Source: an uncultured Ramlibacter sp. (GTDB lineage: Bacteria > Pseudomonadota > Gammaproteobacteria > Burkholderiales > Burkholderiaceae_C). Taken from it: DNA of 64,000 nt. The notes below the pieces were generated by a model, which was not told where the DNA came from, made no database searches, and saw only the letters and a list, made by a program, of their open reading frames with translations. Positions 1 through 11,480 of the stretch are shown here, piece after piece. A program made the translations under genes and the position numbers. Within the stretch, counting starts at the first letter, position 1, and every line of letters starts with the position of its first letter. The stretch covers positions 1 to 64,000 of the forward strand of contig NZ_CAKZHQ010000044.1 of NCBI RefSeq assembly GCF_936925435.1. The letters run 5' to 3'.

Positions 1-187
<187 letters not shown>

Positions 188-199
188 GGAAGAACAAGA

Positions 200-1105
200 A
201 TGAACAGAATCGGATTCATCATTTCGACCGTGCTGGTGGCGCTCGCGCTGCTCAGCTCCACGCTCTTCGTGGTCGACCAGCGCCAGTTCGGTGTGGTTTA
301 CGCGCTTGGCCAGATCAAGGACGTGATCACCGAGCCGGGCCTGAACTTCAAGCTGCCGCCGCCGTTCCAGGACGTCAAGTACCTGGACAAGCGCCTGCTG
401 ACGCTTGACAGCACCGACACCGAACCGCTGTACACGGCAGAAAAGCAGCGGCTGGTGATCGACTGGTATCTGCGCTGGCGCATCACCAACCCGTCGGAGT
501 ACATCCGCGCGCTGGGTGTGGATGAAGCGGCTGGGGCCAGCAAGCTCAGCCAGGAGGTGCGCAACGCCTTCCAGGAAGAGATCGGCAAGCGCACTGTGCG
601 CGAGCTGATCTCGACCAAGCGCGAGGAGCTGATGTCCGAGGTCAAGCGCGAGGTGCTGGACAAGGTGCGCGGCCGCAACTGGGGCATCGAGGTGATCGAC
701 GTGCGCATGACGCGCGCCGACTACGTGGACACCATCACCGAGTCGGTCTACCGCCGCATGCAGGCCGAGCGCCAGCGCGTGGCCAACGAGCTGCGCTCCA
801 CCGGCGCGGCCGAGGGCGAGAAGATCCGCGCCGACGCCGACCGCCAGCGTGAGGTCGCCGTGGCCAACGCCTACCGCGACGCCCAGAAGGTGCGTGGCGA
901 GGGCGATGCCCAGGCCGCCGCCATCTACGGCGAGGCTTTCGGCCGCGACCCGCAATTCGCCCAGTTCTACCGCAGCCTCGATGCCTACAAGGCCAGCTTC
1001 AACAAGAAGGGCGACGTGATGGTGCTGGACCCGGCCAGCTCGGAATTCTTCAAGACCTTCCGCAACGGCGGCGGCGCCGCTGCTGCCGCTCCGGCGCGCA
1101 AGTAA
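200..1105 (+). CDS. hflC: HflC, FtsH protease modulator
   Basis: A 301-residue band 7/SPFH protein. An N-terminal membrane anchor (about residues 5-25) is followed by the conserved FVVDQRQFGVVYALG segment, the SPFH core (to about 190) and an Ala/Glu/Arg-rich coiled coil with RADADRQREVAVANAYRD. It ends in a low-complexity Ala/Pro tail. With HflK it forms the HflKC complex in the inner membrane that regulates FtsH access to membrane substrates. The start is supported by an AGGAAG ribosome-binding site. It is directly downstream of hflK and upstream of DUF2065, the normal order in Burkholderiales. Confidence 0.96.
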   Translation: MNRIGFIISTVLVALALLSSTLFVVDQRQFGVVYALGQIKDVITEPGLNFKLPPPFQDVKYLDKRLLTLDSTDTEPLYTAEKQRLVIDWYLRWRITNPSEYIRALGVDEAAGASKLSQEVRNAFQEEIGKRTVRELISTKREELMSEVKREVLDKVRGRNWGIEVIDVRMTRADYVDTITESVYRRMQAERQRVANELRSTGAAEGEKIRADADRQREVAVANAYRDAQKVRGEGDAQAAAIYGEAFGRDPQFAQFYRSLDAYKASFNKKGDVMVLDPASSEFFKTFRNGGGAAAAAPARK

Positions 1106-1117
1106 GCGCGGCGGGCC

Positions 1118-1306
1118 GTGAACAGCGACACCTTCTGGGCGGCCTGCGCCCTGGTGCTGGTGATCGAGGGCCTGTTTCCCTTTCTCTCGCCCGGCGGCTG
1201 GCGCCGTACCTTCGCCCGCCTGCTGGCGCTGCACGATGGCCAGCTGCGTTTCTTCGGCCTGTGCAGCATCGCGCTGGGTCTGTTGACGCTCTGGCTGATG
1301 GCCTGA
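1118..1306 (+). CDS. DUF2065 small inner-membrane protein
   Basis: A 62-residue protein starting with GTG 12 nt after hflC. It has two hydrophobic segments (about 5-20 and 42-60) around the pattern EGLFPFLSPGGWRR, the signature of DUF2065 (YjeT-like) proteins. These are usually encoded just after hflC. Function is unknown; the position suggests a small accessory of the HflKC/FtsH membrane complex, but that is inference from synteny. Confidence 0.88.
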   Translation: MNSDTFWAACALVLVIEGLFPFLSPGGWRRTFARLLALHDGQLRFFGLCSIALGLLTLWLMA

Positions 1307-1363
1307 ACGGCCAGTCCGGCGCGGACCGGTAAAATACTGTTTTTAACAGCGTCCGAAAATCTC

Positions 1364-3878
<2,515 letters not shown>

Positions 3879-3944
3879 GAGGGATATATGGCCGCAGCCC
3901 CCGCCAATCGGGCTTGAGACGCTATTAAAACTGGAGCAATAAAG

Positions 3945-4469
3945 ATGTTGACGGAAGACGGCAAGCACCTCTATGTGAGCTACGACGAGTACCACGGCCT
4001 GATCGAGAAGCTGGCGATCAAGGTGCACCAGTCGGGCTGGCAGTTCGACACCATCCTGTGCCTGGCGCGCGGCGGCATGCGCCCCGGCGACATCCTCTCG
4101 CGCATCTTCGACAAGCCGCTGGCCATCATGTCCACGAGTTCCTACCGCGCCGACGCCGGCACGGTGCAGGGCCACCTGGACATCGCGCGCTTCATCACCA
4201 CGCCGCAGGGCGAGATCGCCGGCCGCGTGCTGCTGGTCGATGACCTGGCCGACTCCGGCCACACCCTGCACAAAGTGGTGGACCTGCTGCGCAACGGCTA
4301 CCCGCCCATCACCGAGCTGCGTAGCGCGGTGATCTGGACCAAGGGCCTGTCCAAGTTCTCGCCCGACTACTCGGTGGAATTCCTGCCCACCAACCCCTGG
4401 ATCCACCAGCCCTTCGAGAGCTACGACAGCATGGGTCCGGACAAGCTGCTGGAAAAGTGGAAAGTCTGA
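3945..4469 (+). CDS. Purine-type phosphoribosyltransferase
   Basis: A 174-residue type I PRTase. It has LARGGMRPGDILSR, which resembles the purine-salvage (xanthine/guanine) group, and the PRPP-binding loop VLLVDDLADSGHT at about residues 93-105. It probably salvages a purine base to its nucleotide in the cytoplasm; location after purA fits. The exact base cannot be read from sequence. A recognisable ribosome-binding site (GGAG) lies 8 nt before the ATG. The 66-nt gap after purA contains the string GCTATTAAAACTGGAGCAA, similar to one end of a dispersed repeat seen elsewhere in the window. Confidence 0.9.
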   Translation: MLTEDGKHLYVSYDEYHGLIEKLAIKVHQSGWQFDTILCLARGGMRPGDILSRIFDKPLAIMSTSSYRADAGTVQGHLDIARFITTPQGEIAGRVLLVDDLADSGHTLHKVVDLLRNGYPPITELRSAVIWTKGLSKFSPDYSVEFLPTNPWIHQPFESYDSMGPDKLLEKWKV

Positions 4470-4486
4470 GCCGGTAACATGGCTGG

Positions 4487-5692
4487 ATGACAGACCCGGT
4501 CACCCACCTCATCCACCATCCCTACACCCCGCCGCCGGGCTTTGCCGCGCCGCAGCCGGGTGTCTTCAAGGCCTCCACCGTCATCTTCGCCAACGTCGCG
4601 GCCATGCGTGCGCGCGACTGGAAGACCAAGGCCGGCTACACCTACGGCCTGCACGGCACGCCCACCACCTTCGTGCTGGAGGAGCGCATCGCCGCGCTCG
4701 AAGGCGGCCACCACTGCATCCTGGTGCCCAGCGGCCTGGCGGCCATCACCCACGTCAACATGGCCTTGTTGCGCGCCGGCGACGAGGTGCTGATTCCGGA
4801 CAACGCCTATGGGCCGGGCAAGGCGCTGGCCGAAGGCGAGCTGGCGGCCTGGGGCATCAGCCACCAAGTCTATGACGCCATGGACCCGGCCGACCTGGCG
4901 GCGCGCATCGGCCCGCAGACCCGGCTGGTCTGGCTGGAGGCGCCGGGCTCGGTGAGCATGGAGTTCCCGCCGCTGGTCCAGCTGGCGCAGGTCTGCCGCG
5001 AGCGCGGCGTGACCAGCGCGCTGGACAACACCTGGGGCGCGGGCCTGGCCTTCAACGGCTTCGACCTGGGCGGGCCCGGCGCCGGCGCCGACATCGTGGT
5101 GCAGGCCCTGACCAAGTACCCCAGCGGCGGCGGCGACGTGCTCATGGGCAGCATCGTCAGCCGCGATGACGCCTTGCACCTCAAGCTCAAGCTCTGCCAC
5201 ATGCGCGTGGGCTGGGGGGTGGGCGTCAACGATGTGGAGGCCGTGCTGCGTTCCCTGCCGAGCATGGCGCTGCGCTACCGCGCGCACGACCAGGCTGCCC
5301 GCGCGCTGGCCGGCTGGTTGGGCGGCAGGCCTGAGGTGGCCCAGCTGCTGCATCCGGCCTTTGCCGGCTCGCCCGGCCACGCCCACTGGCAGGCCCTGTG
5401 CGGCGGCGACGGCCAGGCCGATGGCGCGCGCGGCAGCGCTGCCGGCCTGTTCTCGGTGGTTTTCCAGGAACGTCACACGCCGGCGCAGGTCGATGCCTTC
5501 TGCGACCGCCTGCGCCTGTTCAAGCTGGGATACTCCTGGGGCGGGCCGATCAGCCTGGTCGTGCCCTACGAGATGGCGGCGATGCGCAGGAACTGGCCGC
5601 ACAAGGGCACGCTGGTGCGTTTTTCGGTCGGCCTGGAGGCTGTGCAGGACCTGCGCGCCGACCTGGAACAGGCGTTGCAGGCTCTGGCCTGA
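4487..5692 (+). CDS. metC: Cystathionine beta-lyase-type PLP enzyme
   Basis: A 401-residue Cys/Met-metabolism PLP-dependent enzyme. It has YTYGLHGTPTTFVLEERIA near the N-terminus and the PLP-lysine motif ALTKYPSGGGDVLMG at about residues 205-220. It is expected to cleave cystathionine to homocysteine, pyruvate and ammonia in methionine synthesis. The family also includes gamma-lyases and gamma-synthases, but the overall pattern (HGTPT, SGGGD) matches the proteobacterial MetC branch. It starts 17 nt after the phosphoribosyltransferase gene and probably shares its transcript. Confidence 0.85.
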   Translation: MTDPVTHLIHHPYTPPPGFAAPQPGVFKASTVIFANVAAMRARDWKTKAGYTYGLHGTPTTFVLEERIAALEGGHHCILVPSGLAAITHVNMALLRAGDEVLIPDNAYGPGKALAEGELAAWGISHQVYDAMDPADLAARIGPQTRLVWLEAPGSVSMEFPPLVQLAQVCRERGVTSALDNTWGAGLAFNGFDLGGPGAGADIVVQALTKYPSGGGDVLMGSIVSRDDALHLKLKLCHMRVGWGVGVNDVEAVLRSLPSMALRYRAHDQAARALAGWLGGRPEVAQLLHPAFAGSPGHAHWQALCGGDGQADGARGSAAGLFSVVFQERHTPAQVDAFCDRLRLFKLGYSWGGPISLVVPYEMAAMRRNWPHKGTLVRFSVGLEAVQDLRADLEQALQALA

Positions 5693-5754
5693 CGCTGTTT
5701 TTGCGAGGTTTTATCGCTTACATTGGACCCATCGACAACTGAAGGGATTTGCCA

Positions 5755-5937
5755 GTGGCCACACCGAACTACGGATACGAGAAAAGGCAGAAAGAGCTGG
5801 CCAAGAAGAAGAAGAAGGAAGAGAAGCTCAAGTCCAAGGCCGACCGCAAGGTCGGCGGCATGCCCGATGGCGAATCGGGTGAGAACGGCCAGGACGGCGC
5901 GCCGGCCCCCGGCGAGACGCCGCAGTCGGGCGCCTGA
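5755..5937 (+). CDS. Small basic lysine-rich protein, hypothetical
   Basis: A 60-residue protein beginning ATPNYGYEKRQKELAKKKKK, followed by an acidic Gly/Glu/Pro-rich tail. The same pattern occurs in a small conserved protein of Burkholderiales. I choose the GTG at 5755 because a GAAGGGA ribosome-binding site lies 7 nt upstream; a TTG at 5749 in frame is less well placed. The Lys block suggests nucleic-acid or ribosome contact, but no function is known. It converges on the next gene. Confidence 0.7.
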   Translation: MATPNYGYEKRQKELAKKKKKEEKLKSKADRKVGGMPDGESGENGQDGAPAPGETPQSGA

Positions 5938-5953
5938 CCAGCAGCAGCAAGGC

Positions 5954-7060
5954 TTAGCGAGACCGCGGCAACCAGCCCAGGTCCTTGGCGTGGAGGCTCT
6001 GGATGTAGAGCCGCTCGGCCGTCTCCGTGACGGCCGTTGTTTCCGGGTAGGCCCCCGAGGGGTCCTGCAGGTCCGCCACCACTTTCCCATCTTCCGTAAA
6101 CGCCACCACATGCCCATAAGCCTTGGGCACGGGCCATAGCGCCCTGGGCAGGCGCAGCGTCAGCTTGCGCAGGAAAGGCTTGTCGGCCAGCTTGTCGATG
6201 GTGGGATTGCGCGGCTTGACCAGGCCCATCCAGAGCTTGCCGTCCAGGCCGCGCATCAGGTTGTCCGGGTAGCCGGGCAGGTTGTCGAACAGCAGTCTGG
6301 CTGCGCTGCCGCCTGCGCCCACGTCCAGGTTGCTGGCGCCCACCGGCAGCTTCCAGACCCGGTACTTGCCGGTCTCGGCGACGAACAGCGCGCTGCCGTC
6401 CTGGCTCAGGGCGATGCCGTTGGGAAAGGCCAGGCCTTGGGCGACCACACGGGTGAGCCGTGTCGCCGGGTCATAGGCCAGCACGCGGCCGCTGGCCGCC
6501 TGCTCCAGGATGTCCAGCACGCTGGCCTCGAAGGTGCCGCCCGAGGCCTTGGCGCCAAAGCGCGTGGAGGCGTCGGTGAAAAAGACCGTGCCGTCGCGCG
6601 CCACCACCACGCCGTCGGCGTAGCGGATGGGGTCGCCGCCGACCTGGTCGGCCAGCACCACTGGCTGGCGGTCGGCGCCGATCGCCAGCAGCCCGCGGAA
6701 GGCGTCCGCGGCGATCAGCCGGCCCTGGGCGTCGAAGTCAAAGCCCAGCACGCGGCCGCCGGTGCTGGCGAAGATTTCGCGGCCGCTGCCGTCGGGCGCC
6801 ATGCGCAGGATGCGGCCGCTGGCGACCGCGACGTAGAGCTTGCCGTCGGGGCCCAGCATCACATGCTCGGGCCCATGGTCCTCGCCCAGCGAGATCGTGC
6901 GCAGGCCGGCCAGCCGGGTGTTGGGCGCATGGGGCCCGGTGTAGCCGGGCGCCGGCGGAGCGGTCCAGGCCACAGGCTCGACGGGGACGGGCCAGAGGGT
7001 CAGATAGGCCAGGACAAGCAGCAGCAGGGCCGCCAGGACGGTCAACGCGCGCTTCACCAT
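5954..7060 (-). CDS. Strictosidine synthase/SMP-30-like beta-propeller protein
   Basis: A 368-residue protein with an N-terminal membrane anchor or uncleaved signal (about 4-25) and then a six-bladed propeller of the strictosidine synthase/gluconolactonase superfamily: GPEHVMLGPDGKLYV, AFPNGIALSQDGSALFVAET, and GYPDNLMRGLDGKLWMG. Family members hydrolyse lactones or organophosphates, or bind small hydrophobic ligands in the periplasm; the substrate is unknown. The frame stays open upstream of the chosen ATG, which is preceded by a strong AAGGAGGAG site. It lies 41 nt after the tesA-like gene and is probably in one operon with it. Confidence 0.88.
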   Translation of the reverse strand: MVKRALTVLAALLLLVLAYLTLWPVPVEPVAWTAPPAPGYTGPHAPNTRLAGLRTISLGEDHGPEHVMLGPDGKLYVAVASGRILRMAPDGSGREIFASTGGRVLGFDFDAQGRLIAADAFRGLLAIGADRQPVVLADQVGGDPIRYADGVVVARDGTVFFTDASTRFGAKASGGTFEASVLDILEQAASGRVLAYDPATRLTRVVAQGLAFPNGIALSQDGSALFVAETGKYRVWKLPVGASNLDVGAGGSAARLLFDNLPGYPDNLMRGLDGKLWMGLVKPRNPTIDKLADKPFLRKLTLRLPRALWPVPKAYGHVVAFTEDGKVVADLQDPSGAYPETTAVTETAERLYIQSLHAKDLGWLPRSR

Positions 7061-7101
7061 GTTGCTCCTCCTTGTGGGCCCGCCTGGGGCGGGCCGTCGT
7101 T

Positions 7102-7728
7102 CTATTTCAGCAGTTTGCCCAACTCCACCCATACATTGGCCAGCATCTGCGGCTGCGCTTCCTCGCGCGGATGGATGCGGTCGGCCTGGAACATCTTGAG
7201 CGCATCGGGACCATCGGCCACCCCCTTGAGGAGGAAGGGCACGACCGCCGCCTGCTGCGCCTTGCCCACCTTGGCGAACAGGCCGGCAAAGCGTTCGGCG
7301 TAGTCGCTGCCGTAGTTGGGCGGCAGCTGCATGCCCACCAGCAGCACCTTGGCGCCGGCCTGGCGTGCGGCCTGGGCCATCGCCGCCAGGTTGTCTTCGG
7401 TCATGGACAGCGGCAGGCCGCGCAGGGCGTCGTTGCCACCCAACTCGATCAGCACATGGCTGGGCTTGTGCTGCGCCAGCAGCGCCGGCAGACGGGAGCG
7501 GCCACCGGCGCTGGTGTCGCCGCTGATGCTGGCGTTGACGACGCGGGCGCCGCTCTTGCCGGCGGCCAGCTTCTGTTCGAGCAAGGCCACCCAGCCGCTG
7601 CCGCGTTTGAGGCCATACTCGGCGCTGAGCGAGTCGCCCACCACCAGCACGACGGCTTGCGCCGCCAGCGCCGAGGAGGCCGGGTAACAGCCAGCTAAAC
7701 CAGCCGCGATAAAGTCTCTGCGATTCAA
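7102..7728 (-). CDS. tesA: GDSL arylesterase / acyl-CoA thioesterase I (TesA-like)
   Basis: A GDSL/SGNH hydrolase with all four blocks: GDSLSAEYG (nucleophile Ser), SGDTSAGG, ELGGNDALRGLP and DRIHP (Asp/His). An N-terminal export signal with a twin arginine (NRRDFIAAGLAG) points to the periplasm. It should hydrolyse thioesters and short aryl esters. I place the start at a TTG at 7728 (208 aa); an in-frame ATG at 7767 would add 13 residues and overlap the divergent ABC gene. The divergent tesA-ybbA arrangement is common in proteobacteria. Confidence 0.88.
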   Translation of the reverse strand: MNRRDFIAAGLAGCYPASSALAAQAVVLVVGDSLSAEYGLKRGSGWVALLEQKLAAGKSGARVVNASISGDTSAGGRSRLPALLAQHKPSHVLIELGGNDALRGLPLSMTEDNLAAMAQAARQAGAKVLLVGMQLPPNYGSDYAERFAGLFAKVGKAQQAAVVPFLLKGVADGPDALKMFQADRIHPREEAQPQMLANVWVELGKLLK

Positions 7729-7753
7729 ACCCGATGTCCCTTCTGCCTGCCGT

Positions 7754-8422
7754 ATGACTGAACCCATCATCGCCGTCGACCATGTCCACAAGTCAGTGAC
7801 CGATTCGACAGGCACGCTCGACATTCTGCGCGATATCGATTTCAGCCTGGCGCCACGGGAGACCGCGGCCATCGTCGGCGCATCGGGCTCGGGCAAGAGC
7901 ACCTTGCTGTCCATCATCGCCGGCCTGGACACGCCCAGCCGCGGCACGGTGCGCCTGGCCGGCCAGGACATCTTCGCCATCGACGAGGACGACAGGGCGG
8001 CGTTGCGCGCTCAGAAAGTGGGCTTCGTCTTCCAGAGCTTCCAGCTGATGGGCAATCTCACGGCCCTGGAGAACGTGATGCTGCCGCTGGAGCTGGCCGG
8101 CCGGCGCGATTCGCGCAAGGCCGCCACCGAGATGCTGCAGCGCGTCGGCCTGGCCCAGCGCCTGGGCCACTACCCCAAGGTGCTGTCCGGCGGCGAACAA
8201 CAGCGGGTGGCGCTGGCGCGGGCCTTTGTCGTCCAACCGGCCGTGCTGCTGGCCGACGAGCCCACCGGCAGCCTGGATTTCGCCACCGGCGAGACGGTGA
8301 TGGAGCTGATGTTCGACCTGAACCGCGAACTGGGCACGACCCTGGTGCTGGTGACGCACGACCGGGCCATCGCCCAGCGCTGCGAGCGTCGCATCACCAT
8401 CGACGCCGGCCGCGTGGTCTAG
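7754..8422 (+). CDS. ybbA: ABC transporter ATP-binding protein, YbbA-like
   Basis: A 222-residue ABC ATPase: Walker A GASGSGKST, signature LSGGEQQRVALARAF, Walker B LLADEPTGSLD and H-loop THD. It belongs to the MacB/LolD/YbbA group that drives lipoprotein or peptide export and usually pairs with an FtsX-type permease such as YbbP. No permease gene is adjacent here; the next gene is convergent with a gap of only 9 nt. It is divergent from the tesA-like gene with a very short shared control region. Confidence 0.9.
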   Translation: MTEPIIAVDHVHKSVTDSTGTLDILRDIDFSLAPRETAAIVGASGSGKSTLLSIIAGLDTPSRGTVRLAGQDIFAIDEDDRAALRAQKVGFVFQSFQLMGNLTALENVMLPLELAGRRDSRKAATEMLQRVGLAQRLGHYPKVLSGGEQQRVALARAFVVQPAVLLADEPTGSLDFATGETVMELMFDLNRELGTTLVLVTHDRAIAQRCERRITIDAGRVV

Positions 8423-8431
8423 ACAGGCGCT

Positions 8432-10519
8432 CTAGGACTGGCGCTTGGGCAGGGAGCGCCGCAGCGCATGCAGGAAGCGCGCGCGCTGCTCGGGCTGGTC
8501 GATGGTGGCGGCGACCGCCTCGACGAAGGCGCGAAAGCTCGCGGCCCGCTGGAGTTCCCGGCGCACCAGCATGCGCGCCATCGGGCCGATGTAATTGCTC
8601 AGGGTGTACTCGATGATGGCCAGTTCTTCCTGCGGGATGTCGATCTGGCGCGCGGCCTGCGCGACCGGGTGCGTGGTGCTTGCCCCCAGGCCCGCGCTCT
8701 GGCTGGGCACGGTCCGGCCGGAGCGGCTGCGGCTGGCGCCGCCGGCCAGGAAGCCCGAGCGCGCCGCGCTGTCGGCGATGGTCGGGGCCAGCGCTTCGCG
8801 CAGGCCCTGGATGCTGGGCGCCAGGCGCTGCGCCTTGCGCACCAGCACCCTGGCCAGCGGGCCGATCTGGCGCGCCAGGTCAGCTTCCACTTCCTGCAGC
8901 TCGGCGGCATCGAGCACCTGCACGCTGCGCACCGGTCGGGTCTGGGTGTAGCCGGTGGACGGGTTGTCCGCGCGGGCCGTGGCGCCGCCCGGGCCACCCC
9001 CGACCGCATACACATCGTGGCGGCGGCCGTGCTTGTCCTCGTGCTGGCCCAGGCTCTGGAACAGGTCGGCCGTGCCGTCGGTGATGCGCGAGATGACGTC
9101 GTAGTAGGCGCTCGAGACCAGCAGCTGGTTGGGGCGGGCGAAATCCATGATGCGCTGGGCTACGTTGATGCCGTCGCCCACCACGTTGACCCGCTCGTTG
9201 ATGTCGGAAATCACCCGCACCGGCCCCATGTGCAGGCCGATGCGCAGCGACAGCGGGCCGTGGCGCTGGCCCAGCAGGTCGCGCAGCAGCATGGCGCAAT
9301 GCAGGGCTTCCTCCGGATCGCCCATGAAGCAGATGGCGGCGCCGTCGCCGGTGTCGATGGCGATGCGGCTGTCCTCGGCCACGCCCTTGAGGGCCTTGGC
9401 GGTGAACTCGTTGAACAGATTTTTGAGCGCGACCTGGGCGTCGACCGGGCGGTTCGCATAGCCCACCAGGTCCATGAACAGGATGGTGCACAGCAGGTTG
9501 CGCCGCTGCGCGCTGCCCGCGCCGCTGTGGGCCGGCCCGCTGGCGGGCTGGGATGGCGCGAAGCCGGTGTCTGCCGGCCGGGCCGAGGCCGCTGACGCCA
9601 GGGCGCGCTGCTCCGAGCCCTGGATGGCGGCGCGCAGCAGCGGCACGCTCTGCGGACGCTGCCCCTCGTCCGGGTGCATGGCCCAGTCGATGGCCTGCAG
9701 CAAGGCCGCGCCGTAGACATGGGCCTCGCCCAGGCTGGCTGCCGGCGCCAGGGTGTCGTTCTTGACCCGGGCGGCGGCTTCCACGGGCTTGCGGCCGGTG
9801 GTCATCCAGTACATCACCGCGCCCAGCGAATACAGGTCGGTCCAGGGGCCCTGGCGGCCCTGCGAGTGGTATTGCTCGAAGGGAGCGAAGCCAGGGCTGA
9901 CGATGTTGGTCAGGTCGTGGTCGGCGCTCAGGCGCCGCGCCGCGCCGAAGTCCAGCAGCACCGGCGTGCCGTCGGCGCGCACGTAGATGTTGTCAGGCTT
10001 GATGTCCCGGTGCAGGAAACCGCTGCCATGCACCGCCTCCAGCCCGTCGAGCAGCGGGTAGACGATGGACAGCAGCGAGCGTTGCGACAGGGGCGCGTTC
10101 TGCGGCACCCAGCGCTTGAGCGCCAGGCCCGACTCGTACTCCATGACGATGTAGGCCGTGCCGTTGAGGCGAAAGTAGCGCAGCACCCGCACGATGTTGC
10201 GATGGCGGAAGGTGGCCAGCGCCCGGGCCTCGTCCAGGAAGCGCTCCAGGCCCGAGGCATAGCTATGCTGCGCTTCGGCGTCGCCGGCGCGGGCCTGCAC
10301 CGACTGGTCGGCGCCGCGCGTGACCAGGTCGCCGGGGAAGTACTCCTTGAGCGCCACCGGCAGCTGCAGGTTGCTGTCGCGCGCCAGGTAGGTGATGCCA
10401 AAGCCCCCACCGCCCAGGGGCCGCTCGATCTCGTACTCGTGGATGCGGTGGCCGGCCGGCAGTCCGGCGGCATCCGTCACGGGCGGCCGTGGCGGGGGCT
10501 GGGAGGCGGCCTGGTCCAT
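8432..10519 (-). CDS. Ser/Thr protein kinase fused to adenylate/guanylate cyclase domain
   Basis: A 695-residue cytoplasmic protein. The kinase domain (about 28-300) has the Gly-rich loop LGGGGFG, VALKEYFP with Lys58, HRDIKPDN with Asp172 and DFG at 190-192, so it looks active. A class III nucleotide cyclase domain follows (about 340-500) with metal-binding aspartates in FMDLVGY and IDTGDGAAICF. The C-terminus holds two copies of an approximately 60-residue module containing IGPLARVLVRKA and IGPMARMLVRRE. It lies 22 nt downstream of a haem-c sensor gene, which suggests that sensor feeds it. Whether the cyclase makes cAMP or cGMP, or only binds nucleotide, is not clear. Confidence 0.9.
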   Translation of the reverse strand: MDQAASQPPPRPPVTDAAGLPAGHRIHEYEIERPLGGGGFGITYLARDSNLQLPVALKEYFPGDLVTRGADQSVQARAGDAEAQHSYASGLERFLDEARALATFRHRNIVRVLRYFRLNGTAYIVMEYESGLALKRWVPQNAPLSQRSLLSIVYPLLDGLEAVHGSGFLHRDIKPDNIYVRADGTPVLLDFGAARRLSADHDLTNIVSPGFAPFEQYHSQGRQGPWTDLYSLGAVMYWMTTGRKPVEAAARVKNDTLAPAASLGEAHVYGAALLQAIDWAMHPDEGQRPQSVPLLRAAIQGSEQRALASAASARPADTGFAPSQPASGPAHSGAGSAQRRNLLCTILFMDLVGYANRPVDAQVALKNLFNEFTAKALKGVAEDSRIAIDTGDGAAICFMGDPEEALHCAMLLRDLLGQRHGPLSLRIGLHMGPVRVISDINERVNVVGDGINVAQRIMDFARPNQLLVSSAYYDVISRITDGTADLFQSLGQHEDKHGRRHDVYAVGGGPGGATARADNPSTGYTQTRPVRSVQVLDAAELQEVEADLARQIGPLARVLVRKAQRLAPSIQGLREALAPTIADSAARSGFLAGGASRSRSGRTVPSQSAGLGASTTHPVAQAARQIDIPQEELAIIEYTLSNYIGPMARMLVRRELQRAASFRAFVEAVAATIDQPEQRARFLHALRRSLPKRQS

Positions 10520-10541
10520 CGTGGCTGCAGCGTGGCGGGCC

Positions 10542-11417
10542 TTACGGCTCGCCGATCATCTGCATCGCCTTTTCCAGGCTGCGGCGCATGCGGTTGAAGG
10601 AGCCGCCCAGCACGGCCATCTCGTCGCGGCCCCGCTCGCCGAACTCGGGCTGGTCGAAGTCCCCAGTGCTGATCTTGTTGGCCGCCTCCGACATCTTGCG
10701 GATCGGCCGGATGATCAGCCAGCTGAGCATGATGTTGAGCACCACGAAGACCACCGCGAAGACCGCAGCCAGCGAGGCCATGAAGGCGGTCAATGCGCGC
10801 TCGGCGTTGCGCAGGGGCAGTTCCATGGGCACGGTGACCACCTGGGCGCCGACGATCTCGTTGTGCTTCCAGCCAAAGCCATTGGCCTCGCCGTAGATCT
10901 TGACCATGGTGGGCGGCGCCATCGCCGCCGTCGTGTGGCACTGCAGGCAGGCGGCGTTGCTGATCTGGATTGGCTTGGCGATGAACAGGGTGCGGCCGGT
11001 GGCCGACAGGCGCTCGGACACCACCTCCTTGATGTCGGCGTGCGCGCGGAACTGGTTGACGATGTCGGCCTCCCAGTCGGCCGTGCGGTCGCGCGGGTTG
11101 GTCGGGTTGAGGGTGGCTTCCTTGTAGCTGTAATCCGGGTATTTCTTGCGCAGCTCGTTGATCGCCTCGGTGGCGGCGTAGGCCGGCACGGTCTGCGGCA
11201 GGAAGACCTCGTCCATCTGCTTGATCAGGTGGGGCCTGATCTGGTCGACCGTATAGGTGCGCACGGAACTGGCGGCCTCCATCATCAGGCGGGCGTTGCG
11301 CACCACCTCGTCACGGGCGTTTTCCTGCAGCAGCTGGCGTGAGATGAGCCCCGAGGCCGCGAACCCGGCGCAGAACACCACCACCAGCACCAGGTTGAAT
11401 TTGAGCCGCAGCCCCAT
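10542..11417 (-). CDS. Membrane haem-c sensor with Tll0287-like (DUF3365) and HAMP domains
   Basis: A 291-residue protein with an N-terminal TM helix (about 7-27), a periplasmic domain carrying a CLQCH haem-c motif (Cys157, Cys160, His161), a second TM (about 208-235) and a HAMP linker with ISTGDFDQPEFGERGRDEM. It ends right after the HAMP, with no kinase or methyl-accepting output of its own. DUF3365 domains bind haem and are thought to sense redox or gases. The downstream kinase-cyclase is the likely effector. The open frame runs further upstream, but this ATG gives the expected cytoplasmic tip and TM. Confidence 0.87.
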   Translation of the reverse strand: MGLRLKFNLVLVVVFCAGFAASGLISRQLLQENARDEVVRNARLMMEAASSVRTYTVDQIRPHLIKQMDEVFLPQTVPAYAATEAINELRKKYPDYSYKEATLNPTNPRDRTADWEADIVNQFRAHADIKEVVSERLSATGRTLFIAKPIQISNAACLQCHTTAAMAPPTMVKIYGEANGFGWKHNEIVGAQVVTVPMELPLRNAERALTAFMASLAAVFAVVFVVLNIMLSWLIIRPIRKMSEAANKISTGDFDQPEFGERGRDEMAVLGGSFNRMRRSLEKAMQMIGEP

Positions 11418-11480
11418 GCCTCTACTCCTTTTGTCTGCGATTTTATACAGGGGGGACTGGCGCCACGGGATAATCCTGTG

